NCBI GenBank assembly: GCA_038233075.1
Contig: JBBSMQ010000009.1
Location: 1 to 64,000, forward strand
DNA from: Iamia sp038233075
GTDB lineage: Bacteria > Actinomycetota > Acidimicrobiia > Acidimicrobiales > Iamiaceae
Direction of reading: 5' to 3'
DNA length: 64,000 bases
The number at the start of each line of letters is the position of its first letter. Within the stretch, counting starts at the first letter, position 1. The position numbers were made by a program, and so were the translations under genes. The notes beneath the pieces are model-generated. The model was not told where the DNA came from. It made no database searches and saw only the letters and a list, made by a program, of their open reading frames with translations. This document shows, piece after piece, positions 16,242 to 24,552 of this stretch.

Positions 16242-16988
16242 GTGCCCGCCCGCTCGGCCCCGACCCGGTCCCGCTCGCGGACCCGGCTACGGCCCGCGCT
16301 GCGAGGCAAGGCGCCCGGTCTGGCCGTCGAGCGCGAGCTGTGGGGCGAGGGCCACGACCTGGTGGTCGGGCTGGACGAGGTGGGCAAGGGCGCGTGGGCC
16401 GGGCCCCTCACCATCGGCGCCGCGGTGGTGCCCGCCGAACGGCGGGTCAACGGTGTGCGCGATTCCAAGACCCTCACCGAGCCCGAGCGCGAGCGCCTGT
16501 ACGGTCGGCTGGCCGGGTGGTGTCGGGCCTGGGCCGTGGGCCACGCCAGCCCGGCCGAGTGCGACGCGCTGGGGATGTCCGAGGCTCAGCGCCTGGCTGC
16601 CCGTCGGGCCCTGGCCGCCCTGGGGGTGACGCCCACCGCGGTGCTGCTCGACGGGCGTTGGGACTTCGTCGGCGCCGACACGACCCGCCTCATCGTCAAG
16701 GGCGATGCCACCTGCCTGTCGATCGCGGCCGCCTCGGTGCTGGCCAAGGTCACCCGGGATCGCATCATGCGCGGCCTGGCCGACGACCACCCCGGGTTCG
16801 AGTTCGCGGCCAACAAGGGCTACCCCTGCCCCCGCCACAAGGTCGCGCTGCGGGGACAGGGGCCGACGGCGGTGCATCGGCGGAGCTGGGCCTTCGTCGA
16901 CGACCTGCCCTGGTCCACGGGAGCCCGGGAGCGAGCCCGCGCCCGCCTGGCCGGCCTCGACCCCGATCAGCCTCCCCTGTTTGCCTGA
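16242..16988 (+). CDS. rnhB: Ribonuclease HII
   Basis: RNase HII removes misincorporated ribonucleotides and RNA primers from RNA-DNA hybrids. The 248-residue product has the catalytic motif VVGLDEVGKGAWAGPLT (Asp-Glu pair; the usual G is kept as K-G), DSKTLTEPERERLY, and the Asp in KGDATCLSIAAASVLAKVTRDR, ending with HPGFEFAANKGYPCPRHKVAL. The first 30 residues are basic and specific to this protein. The GTG at 16242 has TAGCGT 6 nt upstream. It is divergent from the serine-triplet gene. Confidence 0.95.
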   Translation: MPARSAPTRSRSRTRLRPALRGKAPGLAVERELWGEGHDLVVGLDEVGKGAWAGPLTIGAAVVPAERRVNGVRDSKTLTEPERERLYGRLAGWCRAWAVGHASPAECDALGMSEAQRLAARRALAALGVTPTAVLLDGRWDFVGADTTRLIVKGDATCLSIAAASVLAKVTRDRIMRGLADDHPGFEFAANKGYPCPRHKVALRGQGPTAVHRRSWAFVDDLPWSTGARERARARLAGLDPDQPPLFA

Positions 16989-17029
16989 CCCGCCCACCCT
17001 CGGGTCGACCAGGCGTCCGGGGCGGGGCG

Positions 17030-17896
17030 CTAGCCCCAGCCCGGGGGGATCTGGGACGCGGGGGGTCGGGGACCGGGCACGCGTCGTCCCTTCCGGCGCG
17101 CGTCGGCCCGGCTCTCCGGTGTCGGATCCGGCGCCTCGGGGACGACATCGGGTTGCGCTGACGGCGGCTCGGCTGGCGGAGCGAGCGGCGGCGTCGAGGG
17201 CGGTGGGGACGATCCGCCCGGACCCGCCCCGCCGCCCGGGGGCTGGGGCGTGCCGCCGACGGGCGGGCCCCACCCGCCGGTCGGAGGGACCGGTGCTGCG
17301 GGCGTCCCCCCGAGACCCGGTGGCGGCGCCCACGGCACCTCGGGGCCGCCGGGGCGTGGGCCCGCGGCCCGGCGCCGACGGCGTACCACGACCACGGCGA
17401 CCACCGCGATCAGCGCGACCACGACGACCCCTGCGACCAGGATGCCGACGATCAGCCCGATGCTCAGCCGGGTCACGTCGTCGCCCAGGTCACCATGTTC
17501 GTCGAGCCCGGCCGGACGGTCGCCGAAGCGTTCCCGCAGCTCGGTCGGGGTGACGGTGCGTTCCTCGCCGTCGATGGTGATCCGCGCCTGCTCGAACCGG
17601 CGGGGGAACGACTCCCACACCACCTGGGCCGCGGCGTCCTGCGCCTCCTCGGTGCTGTCGCCGGCAGGGGCGTCGGCGGACACCGTCAGGGTGACCGGAT
17701 CGCTCCCGCCCACGCTGACCTGGGTCGAGGTGAACCCGGCGTCGGTCAGAGCCGAGTCGAGGTCGGTGAAGGCGCGCACGGTGCTGCAGGAGGCGGCCAG
17801 AGCCACGATCGCGGCGAGGAGACCGAGCAGCACTGCTCGGCGTCGTGCCTGGCTTGAGCCTGTGCGGTCCCCGTGGGTGGGGAACGGCTGGTCCAC
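17030..17896 (-). CDS. Predicted lipoprotein-like membrane protein with Pro-rich tail
   Basis: A 288-residue protein of unknown function. Residues 18-37 form a signal-type hydrophobic stretch ending LAASC, a possible but imperfect lipobox. Residues 40-120 are a small extracytoplasmic domain (LDSALTDAGFTSTQVSVGG). Residues 143-172 form a transmembrane helix (LIVGILVAGVVVVALIAVV) followed by RRRRR, so the C-terminal 110 residues should be cytoplasmic; they are rich in Pro and Gly and likely disordered. No leaderless -10 is near the GTG at 17896; a TAGGCT lies about 30 bp upstream. Convergent with rnhB. Confidence 0.75.
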   Translation of the reverse strand: MDQPFPTHGDRTGSSQARRRAVLLGLLAAIVALAASCSTVRAFTDLDSALTDAGFTSTQVSVGGSDPVTLTVSADAPAGDSTEEAQDAAAQVVWESFPRRFEQARITIDGEERTVTPTELRERFGDRPAGLDEHGDLGDDVTRLSIGLIVGILVAGVVVVALIAVVAVVVVRRRRRAAGPRPGGPEVPWAPPPGLGGTPAAPVPPTGGWGPPVGGTPQPPGGGAGPGGSSPPPSTPPLAPPAEPPSAQPDVVPEAPDPTPESRADARRKGRRVPGPRPPASQIPPGWG

Positions 17897-18016
17897 GTGT
17901 CGCCCCGGGTCGTGTGCGGGGTCGAGCCTACGGTGCCCGGTCGCCTCCGTTCGTCCGGAGTCCGTGGGGCGGGTGCCGCGGTGGGCTCATCCGGGGGTCG
18001 GACCTAGGGTGCGGAC

Positions 18017-18436
18017 GTGGCCGCGACCCTCTCCCGTGCCCGCCCGGCGGCACTGGCCCTGGCCGGGTGGACCCTGCTCACCTGGACCACCCGGGTCCCA
18101 CTGCTGCTGACCGACGCCTCGCTCGACGCGGGCGAGAAGGTGGCCGCCACCCTGCCGGTGCTGGTCTTCGTCGGCCTGGGGCTGGCCGCCGGCCTCACCG
18201 TCCTCCGCCGCTCACCGCGAGCGGCCGCCCTGGCCGCAGCCCTGGCCGGCTGGTCGCTGGTCTACTGGGCCGTCCGCCTCCCGCTCATCGTGGCCAACGA
18301 CCACCCCGTGGGGTTCTACGTGGCCCACGCGGTGCTGGCGCTGGTGGCCGCCGCGCTCTCGGTGCTGACGCTGCTGCGGCTGTCGGCCGACGGCGCGGGA
18401 CCGATGGCCCGCGGGCTCAGGCCGACGGGCCGCTGA
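18017..18436 (+). CDS. Small four-helix membrane protein
   Basis: A 139-residue integral membrane protein with about four transmembrane helices: ALALAGWTLLTWTTRVPLLL, VLVFVGLGLAAGLTVL, ALAGWSLVYWAVRLPLIV and AHAVLALVAAALSVLTLL. The two halves look alike, each with GWxLxxWxxRxPLx, so the protein probably arose by internal duplication. Function unknown. The GTG at 18017 has TAGGGT at 18005-18010, 6 nt upstream. Confidence 0.75.
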   Translation: MAATLSRARPAALALAGWTLLTWTTRVPLLLTDASLDAGEKVAATLPVLVFVGLGLAAGLTVLRRSPRAAALAAALAGWSLVYWAVRLPLIVANDHPVGFYVAHAVLALVAAALSVLTLLRLSADGAGPMARGLRPTGR

Positions 18437-18506
18437 CAGGCGCCTCGGGGGGGATCGGGGAGTCGATGATGTGGCCCTCGAGGACGAAGGTCTCCACCGT
18501 GGCCAT
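18417..18506 (-). CDS. 29-residue ORF resembling the start of an LOR/SDH domain
   Basis: The reading frame encodes MATVETFVLEGHIIDSPI and ends after 29 residues. The segment LEGHIIDS looks like the N-terminus of the LOR/SDH-type domain found in ornithine-related bifunctional enzymes, from memory of that family. The rest of such a protein is absent; the frame runs into the end of the convergent gene at 18017. It may be a decayed 5' fragment or a genuine small protein. No ribosome-binding site is close to the ATG. Confidence 0.35.
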   Translation of the reverse strand: MATVETFVLEGHIIDSPIPPEAPVSGPSA

Positions 18507-18545
18507 TGGACGAGTCTGGCCCTCCAACCGGTAGGTTGCCCGGCC

Positions 18546-18992
18546 ATGGGTCAGCCGATCGTCGTCGTCGAGAAGCCCTCGATCGCCAACCCCGGGATGG
18601 TCCGGTTCGAGACCAACCGGGCCCTCACCGGCATGAGCCACGAGCGCTACCAGGCGGGCACCGAGGTCCGGGGCAACCGGCCGCCCGACGAGCTGGCCCG
18701 CCGCCTCCTGGCCCACGGTGGCGTCGAGTCGGTGCACATGAACGGCAGCGTGGTGACAGTCGACCTGACCAAGGGTCACGACAGCGCCGGGCTGCGCGAG
18801 GTCATCGAGAGCCTCTTCATCCACTACCCACCCGAGCCCGGCGAGGAGGTGGTCGAGGATGCCGACCAGCCCACCTCCGAGGGCGAGCTGGTGGAGCAGG
18901 TGGCGGCGGCCGAGGGCACCGCCCCGGAACCGGCCGAGACACCGTCCCAACCTGGCGGTGAGGATGCCGTGACCTCCGAGGCCGCCTCCTAG
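18546..18992 (+). CDS. Nfu/NifU N-terminal-domain protein
   Basis: A 148-residue protein. Residues 1-95 form the Nfu_N scaffold domain: VVVEKPSIANPGMVRFETNRALT, then FEGVxSVHMNGS-like GGVESVHMNGSVVTVDL, then LREVIESLFIHY. The C-terminal NifU domain with CxxC is missing. A disordered acidic tail of about 50 residues replaces it, so a role in Fe-S cluster assembly is not assured. The ATG at 18546 has TAGGTT at 18532-18537, 8 nt upstream. Confidence 0.8.
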   Translation: MGQPIVVVEKPSIANPGMVRFETNRALTGMSHERYQAGTEVRGNRPPDELARRLLAHGGVESVHMNGSVVTVDLTKGHDSAGLREVIESLFIHYPPEPGEEVVEDADQPTSEGELVEQVAAAEGTAPEPAETPSQPGGEDAVTSEAAS

Positions 18993-19082
18993 ACGAGGCG
19001 TCGGCTCCATCGGTGCTGGGGGTCGAGCGACTCGGCGCGCCACGAGCTCGACGGAAGGTGGCCTCGGTCGGGCTTGCCTCTG

Positions 19083-19098
19083 GCGAACACCTGTTCGA
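19083..19098. promoter_or_regulatory. LexA (SOS) box of imuA'-imuB
   Basis: The core GAAC-acct-GTTC (19085-19096) matches the actinobacterial LexA operator pattern CGAAC-N4-GTTCG. It is directly followed by GATACT (19097-19102), a -10 element 6 nt before the ATG of imuA'. Confidence 0.8.
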
Positions 19099-19108
19099 TA
19101 CTGGACCC

Positions 19109-19873
19109 ATGACGGTCGTCTCGGCTCCGGAGTCCGCCGTTGGCGCCGGTCTGCCCCTGGAGCTGTTGGGGCAGCGGGCCCGGCCCGTCACCCTGGCCGC
19201 CGAGCGGTCCCTCCCGGTGTCTGACGCCCTCGCCCCCCTCCTGCCTGATGGCGTCTTGCCGCGCGGGGTGTCGGTGGGCGTGGAGGGCCCGGGCGCCACC
19301 AGCCTGGCCCTGGGTCTGGTCGCGGCCGCCTCCGCCGCTGGATCCTGGACGGTGGTCGTCGGGGCTGCGGACCTGGGGCTGGTCGCCGCGTCCGAGGCCG
19401 GCCTGGTGCTGGCCCGCACGGTGATGGTGGCCCCGCCCCCGCCCGACCGGTGGGCCACCGTCGTCGCCGCCCTGGCCGAGGCGGTCGAGGTCATCCTGGT
19501 CCGCCCCACCACTCGGGTGCGGGCCACCGACGTCCGCCGGTTGGGGGCCCACCTCCGGGCTCGGGGCGGGGTGCTGGTCCGCCTCCCCGGCCCCGGTTCC
19601 TGGCCCGAGGCGCCCGACATCGCCCTGCGCACCACCGACCCCGGCTGGCGGGGGGCGGTGGCCCCCGACCGTCTCGACGGAGCGGGGCGGCTGCGGGCCC
19701 GACGCCTGGTGGTGGAGGCCTCCGGTCGGCGCCGGGCCGCCCGCCCCCGCCGCCTCGAGCTGTGGCTGCCCGGTGCCGACGGTCGTCCCATGCCCGTCAT
19801 CGCCGCCCCCGAGCCGGTCGCCCCGACGCCGACCGGAACGGCGTCTCCGGCCGACTGGTCTCGCGCCGGGTAG
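19109..19873 (+). CDS. imuA': ImuA'-like mutasome protein
   Basis: A 254-residue RecA-like protein that fits ImuA', the accessory partner of ImuB and DnaE2 in damage-induced mutagenesis. The pattern LLPDGVLPRGVSVGVEGPGATSLALGLV is a degenerate Walker A region; the Lys is lost, so ATP binding is doubtful. WTVVVGAADLGLVAASEAGL, VEVILVRPTTRVRATDVRRLGAHLRARG and TDPGWRGAV follow the family order. The ATG at 19109 is 6 nt past a -10 that abuts the SOS box, so the mRNA is probably leaderless and LexA-repressed. imuB follows 5 bp later. Confidence 0.85.
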   Translation: MTVVSAPESAVGAGLPLELLGQRARPVTLAAERSLPVSDALAPLLPDGVLPRGVSVGVEGPGATSLALGLVAAASAAGSWTVVVGAADLGLVAASEAGLVLARTVMVAPPPPDRWATVVAALAEAVEVILVRPTTRVRATDVRRLGAHLRARGGVLVRLPGPGSWPEAPDIALRTTDPGWRGAVAPDRLDGAGRLRARRLVVEASGRRRAARPRRLELWLPGADGRPMPVIAAPEPVAPTPTGTASPADWSRAG

Positions 19874-19878
19874 GCACG

Positions 19879-21516
19879 ATGGCTGACGACGACCTCCCGG
19901 CCCGGGCCCTGGTGGTCCGGGTGCCCGACTGGCCCGTCCTCGCTGCCGGCCACGACCGGTCCGAGCCGGTGGTGGTCGTCCACGCCAACCGGGTGGTTGC
20001 CACCTCGGCCGCAGCCCGGTCCGTCGGCGTCCGCCTCGGCCTCCGTCGTCGAGAGGCCCAGCGCCGCTGTCCGAGCGCCGTCCTCGTCGCCGCCGACCCG
20101 GCCCGGGACGCCCGGGCCTTCGAGCCAGTGGTGGTCGCCCTCGAGGCCGTCACCCCCCGGGTCGAGGTGACCCGCCCGGGAGAGGCCGCCTTCGCCACCC
20201 GCGGGCCCTCCCGCTACCACGGGGGTGACGCCGCTCTCGGGGCCCGGGTCATCGAGGTCCTCACCGCCGCCCTGCCCCGGCCCGTCCCGGTCCGGGTGGG
20301 GGTGGCCGATGGCGCCTTCGCCGCGACCTGCGCATCCCGGCCCGGGCCTCCGGCCCGCCCCCTCGGGTCCGACGATGGGGTCGATCCTCCCGCCGCTGAC
20401 CAGGTCGACCCGGTGCAGGTCGTGGCCCCGGGCCGGTCCCCGGCCTCGCTCACCGCCTGGCCCGTCCTCGCCGCTGCCCGGTACCTGGGCACCAGTGCGG
20501 CCGAGGCCACCGCCGAGGTGCTGGGCCGTCTCGGCCTCGGCACCCTCGGGGCCCTGGCGACCCTCCCCGCCACCGACGTCCTGGCCCGGTTCGGCACCGA
20601 CGGCGCCCTGCTGCACCGCCTGGCCCGGGGCCTCGACCCCCGCCCGCTGTCGACCCGTCGCCCGGCTCCCGAGCTGGCCGTGGGCACCGAGCTGGACCCA
20701 CCGGTGGAGCGGGTCGACGTCCTGGCCTTCCGGGCGGTGGCCCTGGCCGACACCCTCCACGGCCGGTTGGACCACGACGGTCTGGCCTGCCTGCGCCTGG
20801 CCATCGAGGTGGAGACCGAGCACGGGGAGCTGCGCCGCCGCTCCTGGCGCCACGAGGGCGGCCTGAACGCGGCGGCGGTGGCCGAGCGGGCCCGGTGGCA
20901 GCTCGACGGCTGGCTGAACGGCCCCGTCGCCGACCGCCCCACGGCCGGTGTCACCCGGCTCCTGCTCGACCCGGAGGAGGTCGTCGCCGCCCGGGGTCGT
21001 CAGCTGGGCTTCTGGGGGGGCGAGACCCGCATCGACGAGGGCGCGGCCCGGGCCCTGACCCGGGTGGCGGCCCTGCTCGGCACCGAGGCGGTGACCGTCC
21101 CCGAGCTGTGCGGGGGTCGCGGCCCCGGGGATCGGGTGGGGGCGGTGTCGGCGGCGGCGGTCGACCTGAGCGGCGAGCGGGTCGTGGCCCGCCCCGGCAC
21201 CACCGGTCCTTGGCCCGGTCGGCTGCCGGCCCCGTCGCCGGCCCTGGTGTTCCCCGACCCGGCCCCGGTGGACCTGGTCGACGCCCAGGGTCGGCCGGTC
21301 GGCGTCGGGGGCCGGGGGGCGATCACCGCCGCCCCGGCCCGGCTGGGCCGCCACCAGGTGGGGGGCTGGGCCGGTCCCTGGCCGGCCGAGGAGCGGTGGT
21401 GGGATCCGGACCGGGCCCGGCGCCGGGCCCGGGTGCAGGTGGTGCTGGCCGACGGCACCGCCCACCTGCTGGCCCTGGAGCACGGCGTCTGGCACCTCGA
21501 GGGCACCTACGACTGA
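19879..21516 (+). CDS. imuB: ImuB, inactive Y-family polymerase homologue
   Basis: A 545-residue Y-family-like protein that acts as hub of the mutasome, binding the sliding clamp, ImuA' and DnaE2. The start ALVVRVPDWPVLAAG replaces the catalytic D-x-D of true Y polymerases. The second acidic pair is also missing near FATRGPSRYHGGDAAL, so it should not polymerise DNA. LGLGTLGALATLPATDVLARFG is the helix-hairpin-helix region. RQLGFWGGE near residue 375 fits the ImuB clamp-binding motif (Q-L-x-x-W). The C-terminal 150 residues contain the typical WWDPDRARRRARVQV and HLLALEHGVWHLEGTYD ending. Coupled with imuA' under the SOS box. Confidence 0.93.
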   Translation: MADDDLPARALVVRVPDWPVLAAGHDRSEPVVVVHANRVVATSAAARSVGVRLGLRRREAQRRCPSAVLVAADPARDARAFEPVVVALEAVTPRVEVTRPGEAAFATRGPSRYHGGDAALGARVIEVLTAALPRPVPVRVGVADGAFAATCASRPGPPARPLGSDDGVDPPAADQVDPVQVVAPGRSPASLTAWPVLAAARYLGTSAAEATAEVLGRLGLGTLGALATLPATDVLARFGTDGALLHRLARGLDPRPLSTRRPAPELAVGTELDPPVERVDVLAFRAVALADTLHGRLDHDGLACLRLAIEVETEHGELRRRSWRHEGGLNAAAVAERARWQLDGWLNGPVADRPTAGVTRLLLDPEEVVAARGRQLGFWGGETRIDEGAARALTRVAALLGTEAVTVPELCGGRGPGDRVGAVSAAAVDLSGERVVARPGTTGPWPGRLPAPSPALVFPDPAPVDLVDAQGRPVGVGGRGAITAAPARLGRHQVGGWAGPWPAEERWWDPDRARRRARVQVVLADGTAHLLALEHGVWHLEGTYD

Positions 21517-21791
21517 GACCGATGTGCGCCACCAGCGGGCTCTCCGACGTGGTCGCCGCCACCGGTCGCCACGTGGAGCTGATCCGCCCGTGGGCCGCAC
21601 CCGACATCCAGGACGTGCTGGCCGGGCCGGAGGTGCGGCTCCAGGTGGGAAGCGGAGTTGGCCACGGTGCGCCAGGCGTGCGAGCGCAGCACGCTCTCGT
21701 GGTGGCCGTGGGTGTAGGTGTCGGGTGGGACGCCCACGGTCGGGCCGACACTCGGGGCGCGGTCTGGTTCGACCGGCCCGCCGCGGCTCAT
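21507..21791 (-). pseudogene. Truncated SAM-dependent methyltransferase (5' fragment)
   Basis: The first 68 residues match the beginning of class I methyltransferases in actinobacteria: YTHGHHESVLRSHAWRTV, then HLRPGQHVLDVGCGP, which is motif I of the SAM-binding site. After GCGP the similarity stops and the frame closes within the 3' end of imuB on the other strand. The rest of the enzyme (about 170 residues) is missing, so this is a remnant. The ATG overlaps the stop of the CocE-like gene in an ATGA arrangement, showing that an operon with that gene once existed. Confidence 0.75.
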
Positions 21792-24172
21792 GCCGGGGTG
21801 TTGGGCAGCGACTCGACGTCGCGGCAGGCCTGGCCCCGCAGGCTGGGGCACTCGGGGAGGCCGGCGGGCACCTCGATGCCCTCGACCAGGTTCAGGGTGA
21901 TTGACGAGGCGTGGTCGCCACCTCGGCCCACGTCGCGGCGGTCGCCCTCTTCGCCGAGGGTGTCGAACTTCCAGGTGGCCCGGTCGTGGCCGGGCGAGGA
22001 GATCACGACCCGCAGCCGGGTCCCGGCTCGGAAGGCCTGGGCGAAGGAGGGGATGGCGACGTGGGCCTCGACCCACTCGCCGGGCTCGAGGGGTTGGCGG
22101 TGCTCGGCGTCCCAGTGGTGCTCGACCTCCAGGTCGTCGCCCACCTCGCCGTCGAGGGCCCGGTGCGAGAGGCGCAGCTGGCCCGACTGGACGGCGTCCT
22201 CGACGCCATCGGGACGCACCGCGGTGATGGTCACCTGCACGTCGGCGTCGGCCGAGTCGGCCCGCACCCACAGGGCGGCATCGCCCGCGCCCGCCACCAC
22301 GGTGTCGGCCTCGAAGGGCTCGGTCAGGTAGCTCAGACCGTCGCCCTCGTCGGGTTGACGCCACTCGAAGTCCCACGTGGGCGCGAGCAGGGGGTAGTCG
22401 CCGTCGTCGTCGGCGAAGAAGGTGTCCTGGCCGGCCTCGGGAACGTTGACGAAGGTGTCGGCGCCGTCGCCGTCGGGTGCCTCGTCGACGAGCGTCCCGT
22501 CCTCGCCCAGGTACCAGGTGCGGGGGGTGGCGTCAGGCGGGGGCCAGGCGTCGAAGCTGGCCTCGAAGCGGGCCACCGGCGACCCGGCGTCGTCGGCGCC
22601 GGCGCCGTTCTCGAACAACACCCGCACCGGGGGCTCGGCCTCGTAGGCCGCGAGTACACCCTCGAGGTCGTCGTCGGCGAAGTCGGCGAAGCGATCGGGC
22701 TCGAACTCCAGGCCCGGAACCCCGAAGGCGTCCTCGAAGAACGCCGGGGCCGCGTCGCGGATGCCGGGCGCGAGGCGGGGGACCTGCTCGTGGACGTAGA
22801 GCTCCAGGAACTCGAACCAGCGGGTGAGCACCAGGGGTGTGTAGCCGTCGGGGTGACGGCCGTTGAACAGGTTGAAGCGGGTGAGCGGGGCCGAGTCGAA
22901 GTCGTCGAGCATGGAGGCGAACTGTGGGCCGGTCTGCTCGTCCTGCCAGGCGCCGGTGAGGTACACCGGCACCTCGATGTCGGACACGAGGAGCCGCAGG
23001 TCGCGGGAGTCGGTGTCGGGAGGGCGGTTGTCCAGGGCTCGGGTGAACTCGCCGAAGTCCGGGTTCTGGGACCGGATCTCGAGGTTCTCCTCGCACGTGG
23101 TGTCGCCGCCGTCGACCCGCGCGGAGACCCAGTCGGTGCCGCCGCTCTCGGACTGGGCGTTGCGCTGGGCCAACCACTGCTCGGTGAAGCCGGAGTTGTA
23201 GATGCCGCCGGGCCACGCTATCTGCCAGGGGTCGCCGATCACCGATAGGGGGGTCACCGCCGCCAGGCTCGGGGGCTGGGTGGCGGCCACGTAGAGCTGG
23301 GTGATCCCTGAGTAGGACAGTCCGACCATGCCGACCCGGTTGCCGAGGACCCACGGCTGGCGGGCGATGGCCTCGACGGCGTCGTAGCCGTCGGCCTGTT
23401 GGGCCGGGTTGAACACGTCGAACACCCCGCCCGAGCAGCCCGTGCCCCGCATGTTGACCCCGACGGTGGCGTAGCCGAGCAGCCCGGCGATCATGGATCC
23501 GGGCTCGATGGCGTCAGGGTCGGAGGGCCCGTAGCCGGAGTACTCGATCACGGTGGGGTAGGGCCCGTCCTCGATGGGGCCCGGGAGGGAGACGTCGATG
23601 CTGAGCTCGACCCCGTCGCGCATGGTGACGTATCCGAAGCCGTCGCCGATGTCCTGGTCGTCGTAGAGCGAGGCGTCGGGGTGGTCGTCGCGGCCGGTCA
23701 CCTCGAACGGTTCGCTCACCGGCACCGGGTCCGCGGACTCGTCGCGGATCGTGTACGTGCCGGGGGGCAGCTGACGCCCGGCCGCGGAGGACAGGGCGCC
23801 GCCCTCCCCGGTCTTGAAGGTGACGTACTCGTCGGGGATGTAGGCGAAGTGGGCCTGGCCGGCGTCGTCGGTGACGAGGGTGAGGAGCTTGGCGCCGCCG
23901 TCGTCGACCAGCGTGAGCTCATGGCCCGGTTCAGCGTCGATGACGGCGGCGATCTCGACTCCGGGGCTGACGGTGAAGCTCGCCCCGACGGTCTCCACCG
24001 TCGGGTCCACCTGGGGTCGCGCCTCGGCGACGGTCTCGTCGCCCGCCGCGTCGTCGGCCGCGGTGTCGTCACCATCACCGCTGGAGCAGCTTCCGGCCAC
24101 GAGGACGAGGGCTAGGACCACGGCCAGCGCGCCATGCCGCCGCCGCCGGGTGCGGTAGGTGGGTGTGGACAT
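21788..24172 (-). CDS. Secreted CocE/NonD-family hydrolase (peptidase S15-like lipoprotein)
   Basis: A 794-residue alpha/beta hydrolase of the X-Pro dipeptidyl-peptidase/cocaine-esterase class. The N-terminus (RRRRHGALAVVLALVLVAGSC) is a signal peptide ending in a lipobox-like Cys, followed by an acidic linker, so it should be an exported lipoprotein. Residues 60-170 form an extra beta domain. The catalytic core has GYGPSDPD, YATVGVNMRGTGCSGG and the nucleophile elbow GMVGLSYSGIT. The C-terminal jelly roll (after residue 530) is the usual PepX_C type. The ATG at 24172 has AAGGGGAT upstream. It cleaves amide or ester bonds; the exact substrate is unknown. Confidence 0.9.
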   Translation of the reverse strand: MSTPTYRTRRRRHGALAVVLALVLVAGSCSSGDGDDTAADDAAGDETVAEARPQVDPTVETVGASFTVSPGVEIAAVIDAEPGHELTLVDDGGAKLLTLVTDDAGQAHFAYIPDEYVTFKTGEGGALSSAAGRQLPPGTYTIRDESADPVPVSEPFEVTGRDDHPDASLYDDQDIGDGFGYVTMRDGVELSIDVSLPGPIEDGPYPTVIEYSGYGPSDPDAIEPGSMIAGLLGYATVGVNMRGTGCSGGVFDVFNPAQQADGYDAVEAIARQPWVLGNRVGMVGLSYSGITQLYVAATQPPSLAAVTPLSVIGDPWQIAWPGGIYNSGFTEQWLAQRNAQSESGGTDWVSARVDGGDTTCEENLEIRSQNPDFGEFTRALDNRPPDTDSRDLRLLVSDIEVPVYLTGAWQDEQTGPQFASMLDDFDSAPLTRFNLFNGRHPDGYTPLVLTRWFEFLELYVHEQVPRLAPGIRDAAPAFFEDAFGVPGLEFEPDRFADFADDDLEGVLAAYEAEPPVRVLFENGAGADDAGSPVARFEASFDAWPPPDATPRTWYLGEDGTLVDEAPDGDGADTFVNVPEAGQDTFFADDDGDYPLLAPTWDFEWRQPDEGDGLSYLTEPFEADTVVAGAGDAALWVRADSADADVQVTITAVRPDGVEDAVQSGQLRLSHRALDGEVGDDLEVEHHWDAEHRQPLEPGEWVEAHVAIPSFAQAFRAGTRLRVVISSPGHDRATWKFDTLGEEGDRRDVGRGGDHASSITLNLVEGIEVPAGLPECPSLRGQACRDVESLPNTPA

Positions 24173-24267
24173 GGCGGATCCCCTTGGTGTGTGCCGGCGC
24201 AGCCCGCGGACTGTATCGGTGGTCATCGCACCCTGCCGACGGCTGGCGATTCTTGGTCCGAGGGTGA

Positions 24268-24552
24268 CGACGAGGAGGTCGCGCCGGCGCGTCGGCCGAT
24301 CGTCGCGGCCGGACTCGCCGGCGGTCCGACGAGCTGGTCGCCTCGCTGCCCGACGGTCGGGAAGACTACGGAGGCCAGCTGGAGCGCGCCGCCGCGGCGC
24401 GCGCCGCCGGGACCGCGTTGCCGGTCACCCTGGCAGACGCCCGCATCGCACTGGAGGTGGTCACCGCCATGTACATCTCGGCTCGTGAGGATCACGAGGT
24501 CCTCCTGCCCCTCGCCCCCGACGACCCGGCCCTGGATGGGTGGCGGCCGTGA
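24268..24552 (+). pseudogene. Remnant C-terminus of a Gfo/Idh/MocA oxidoreductase
   Basis: A frame without a usable start encodes SDELVASLPDGREDYGGQLE and later LADARIALEVVTAMYISARE, ending LALDGWRP-like. This is the typical C-terminal helix and tail of Gfo/Idh/MocA dehydrogenases. The NAD-binding domain and most of the protein are absent; upstream DNA belongs to the divergent CocE promoter region. The stop overlaps the GTG of the PmoA-like gene (GTGA), preserving the coupling expected of an old dehydrogenase-PmoA operon. Confidence 0.65.

Noticed and set aside
16242..16330. A later start for rnhB, omitting the basic 30-residue N-terminus
   Set aside because: The GTG at 16242 is 6 nt past TAGCGT and matches the leaderless rule; no internal start has a ribosome-binding site.
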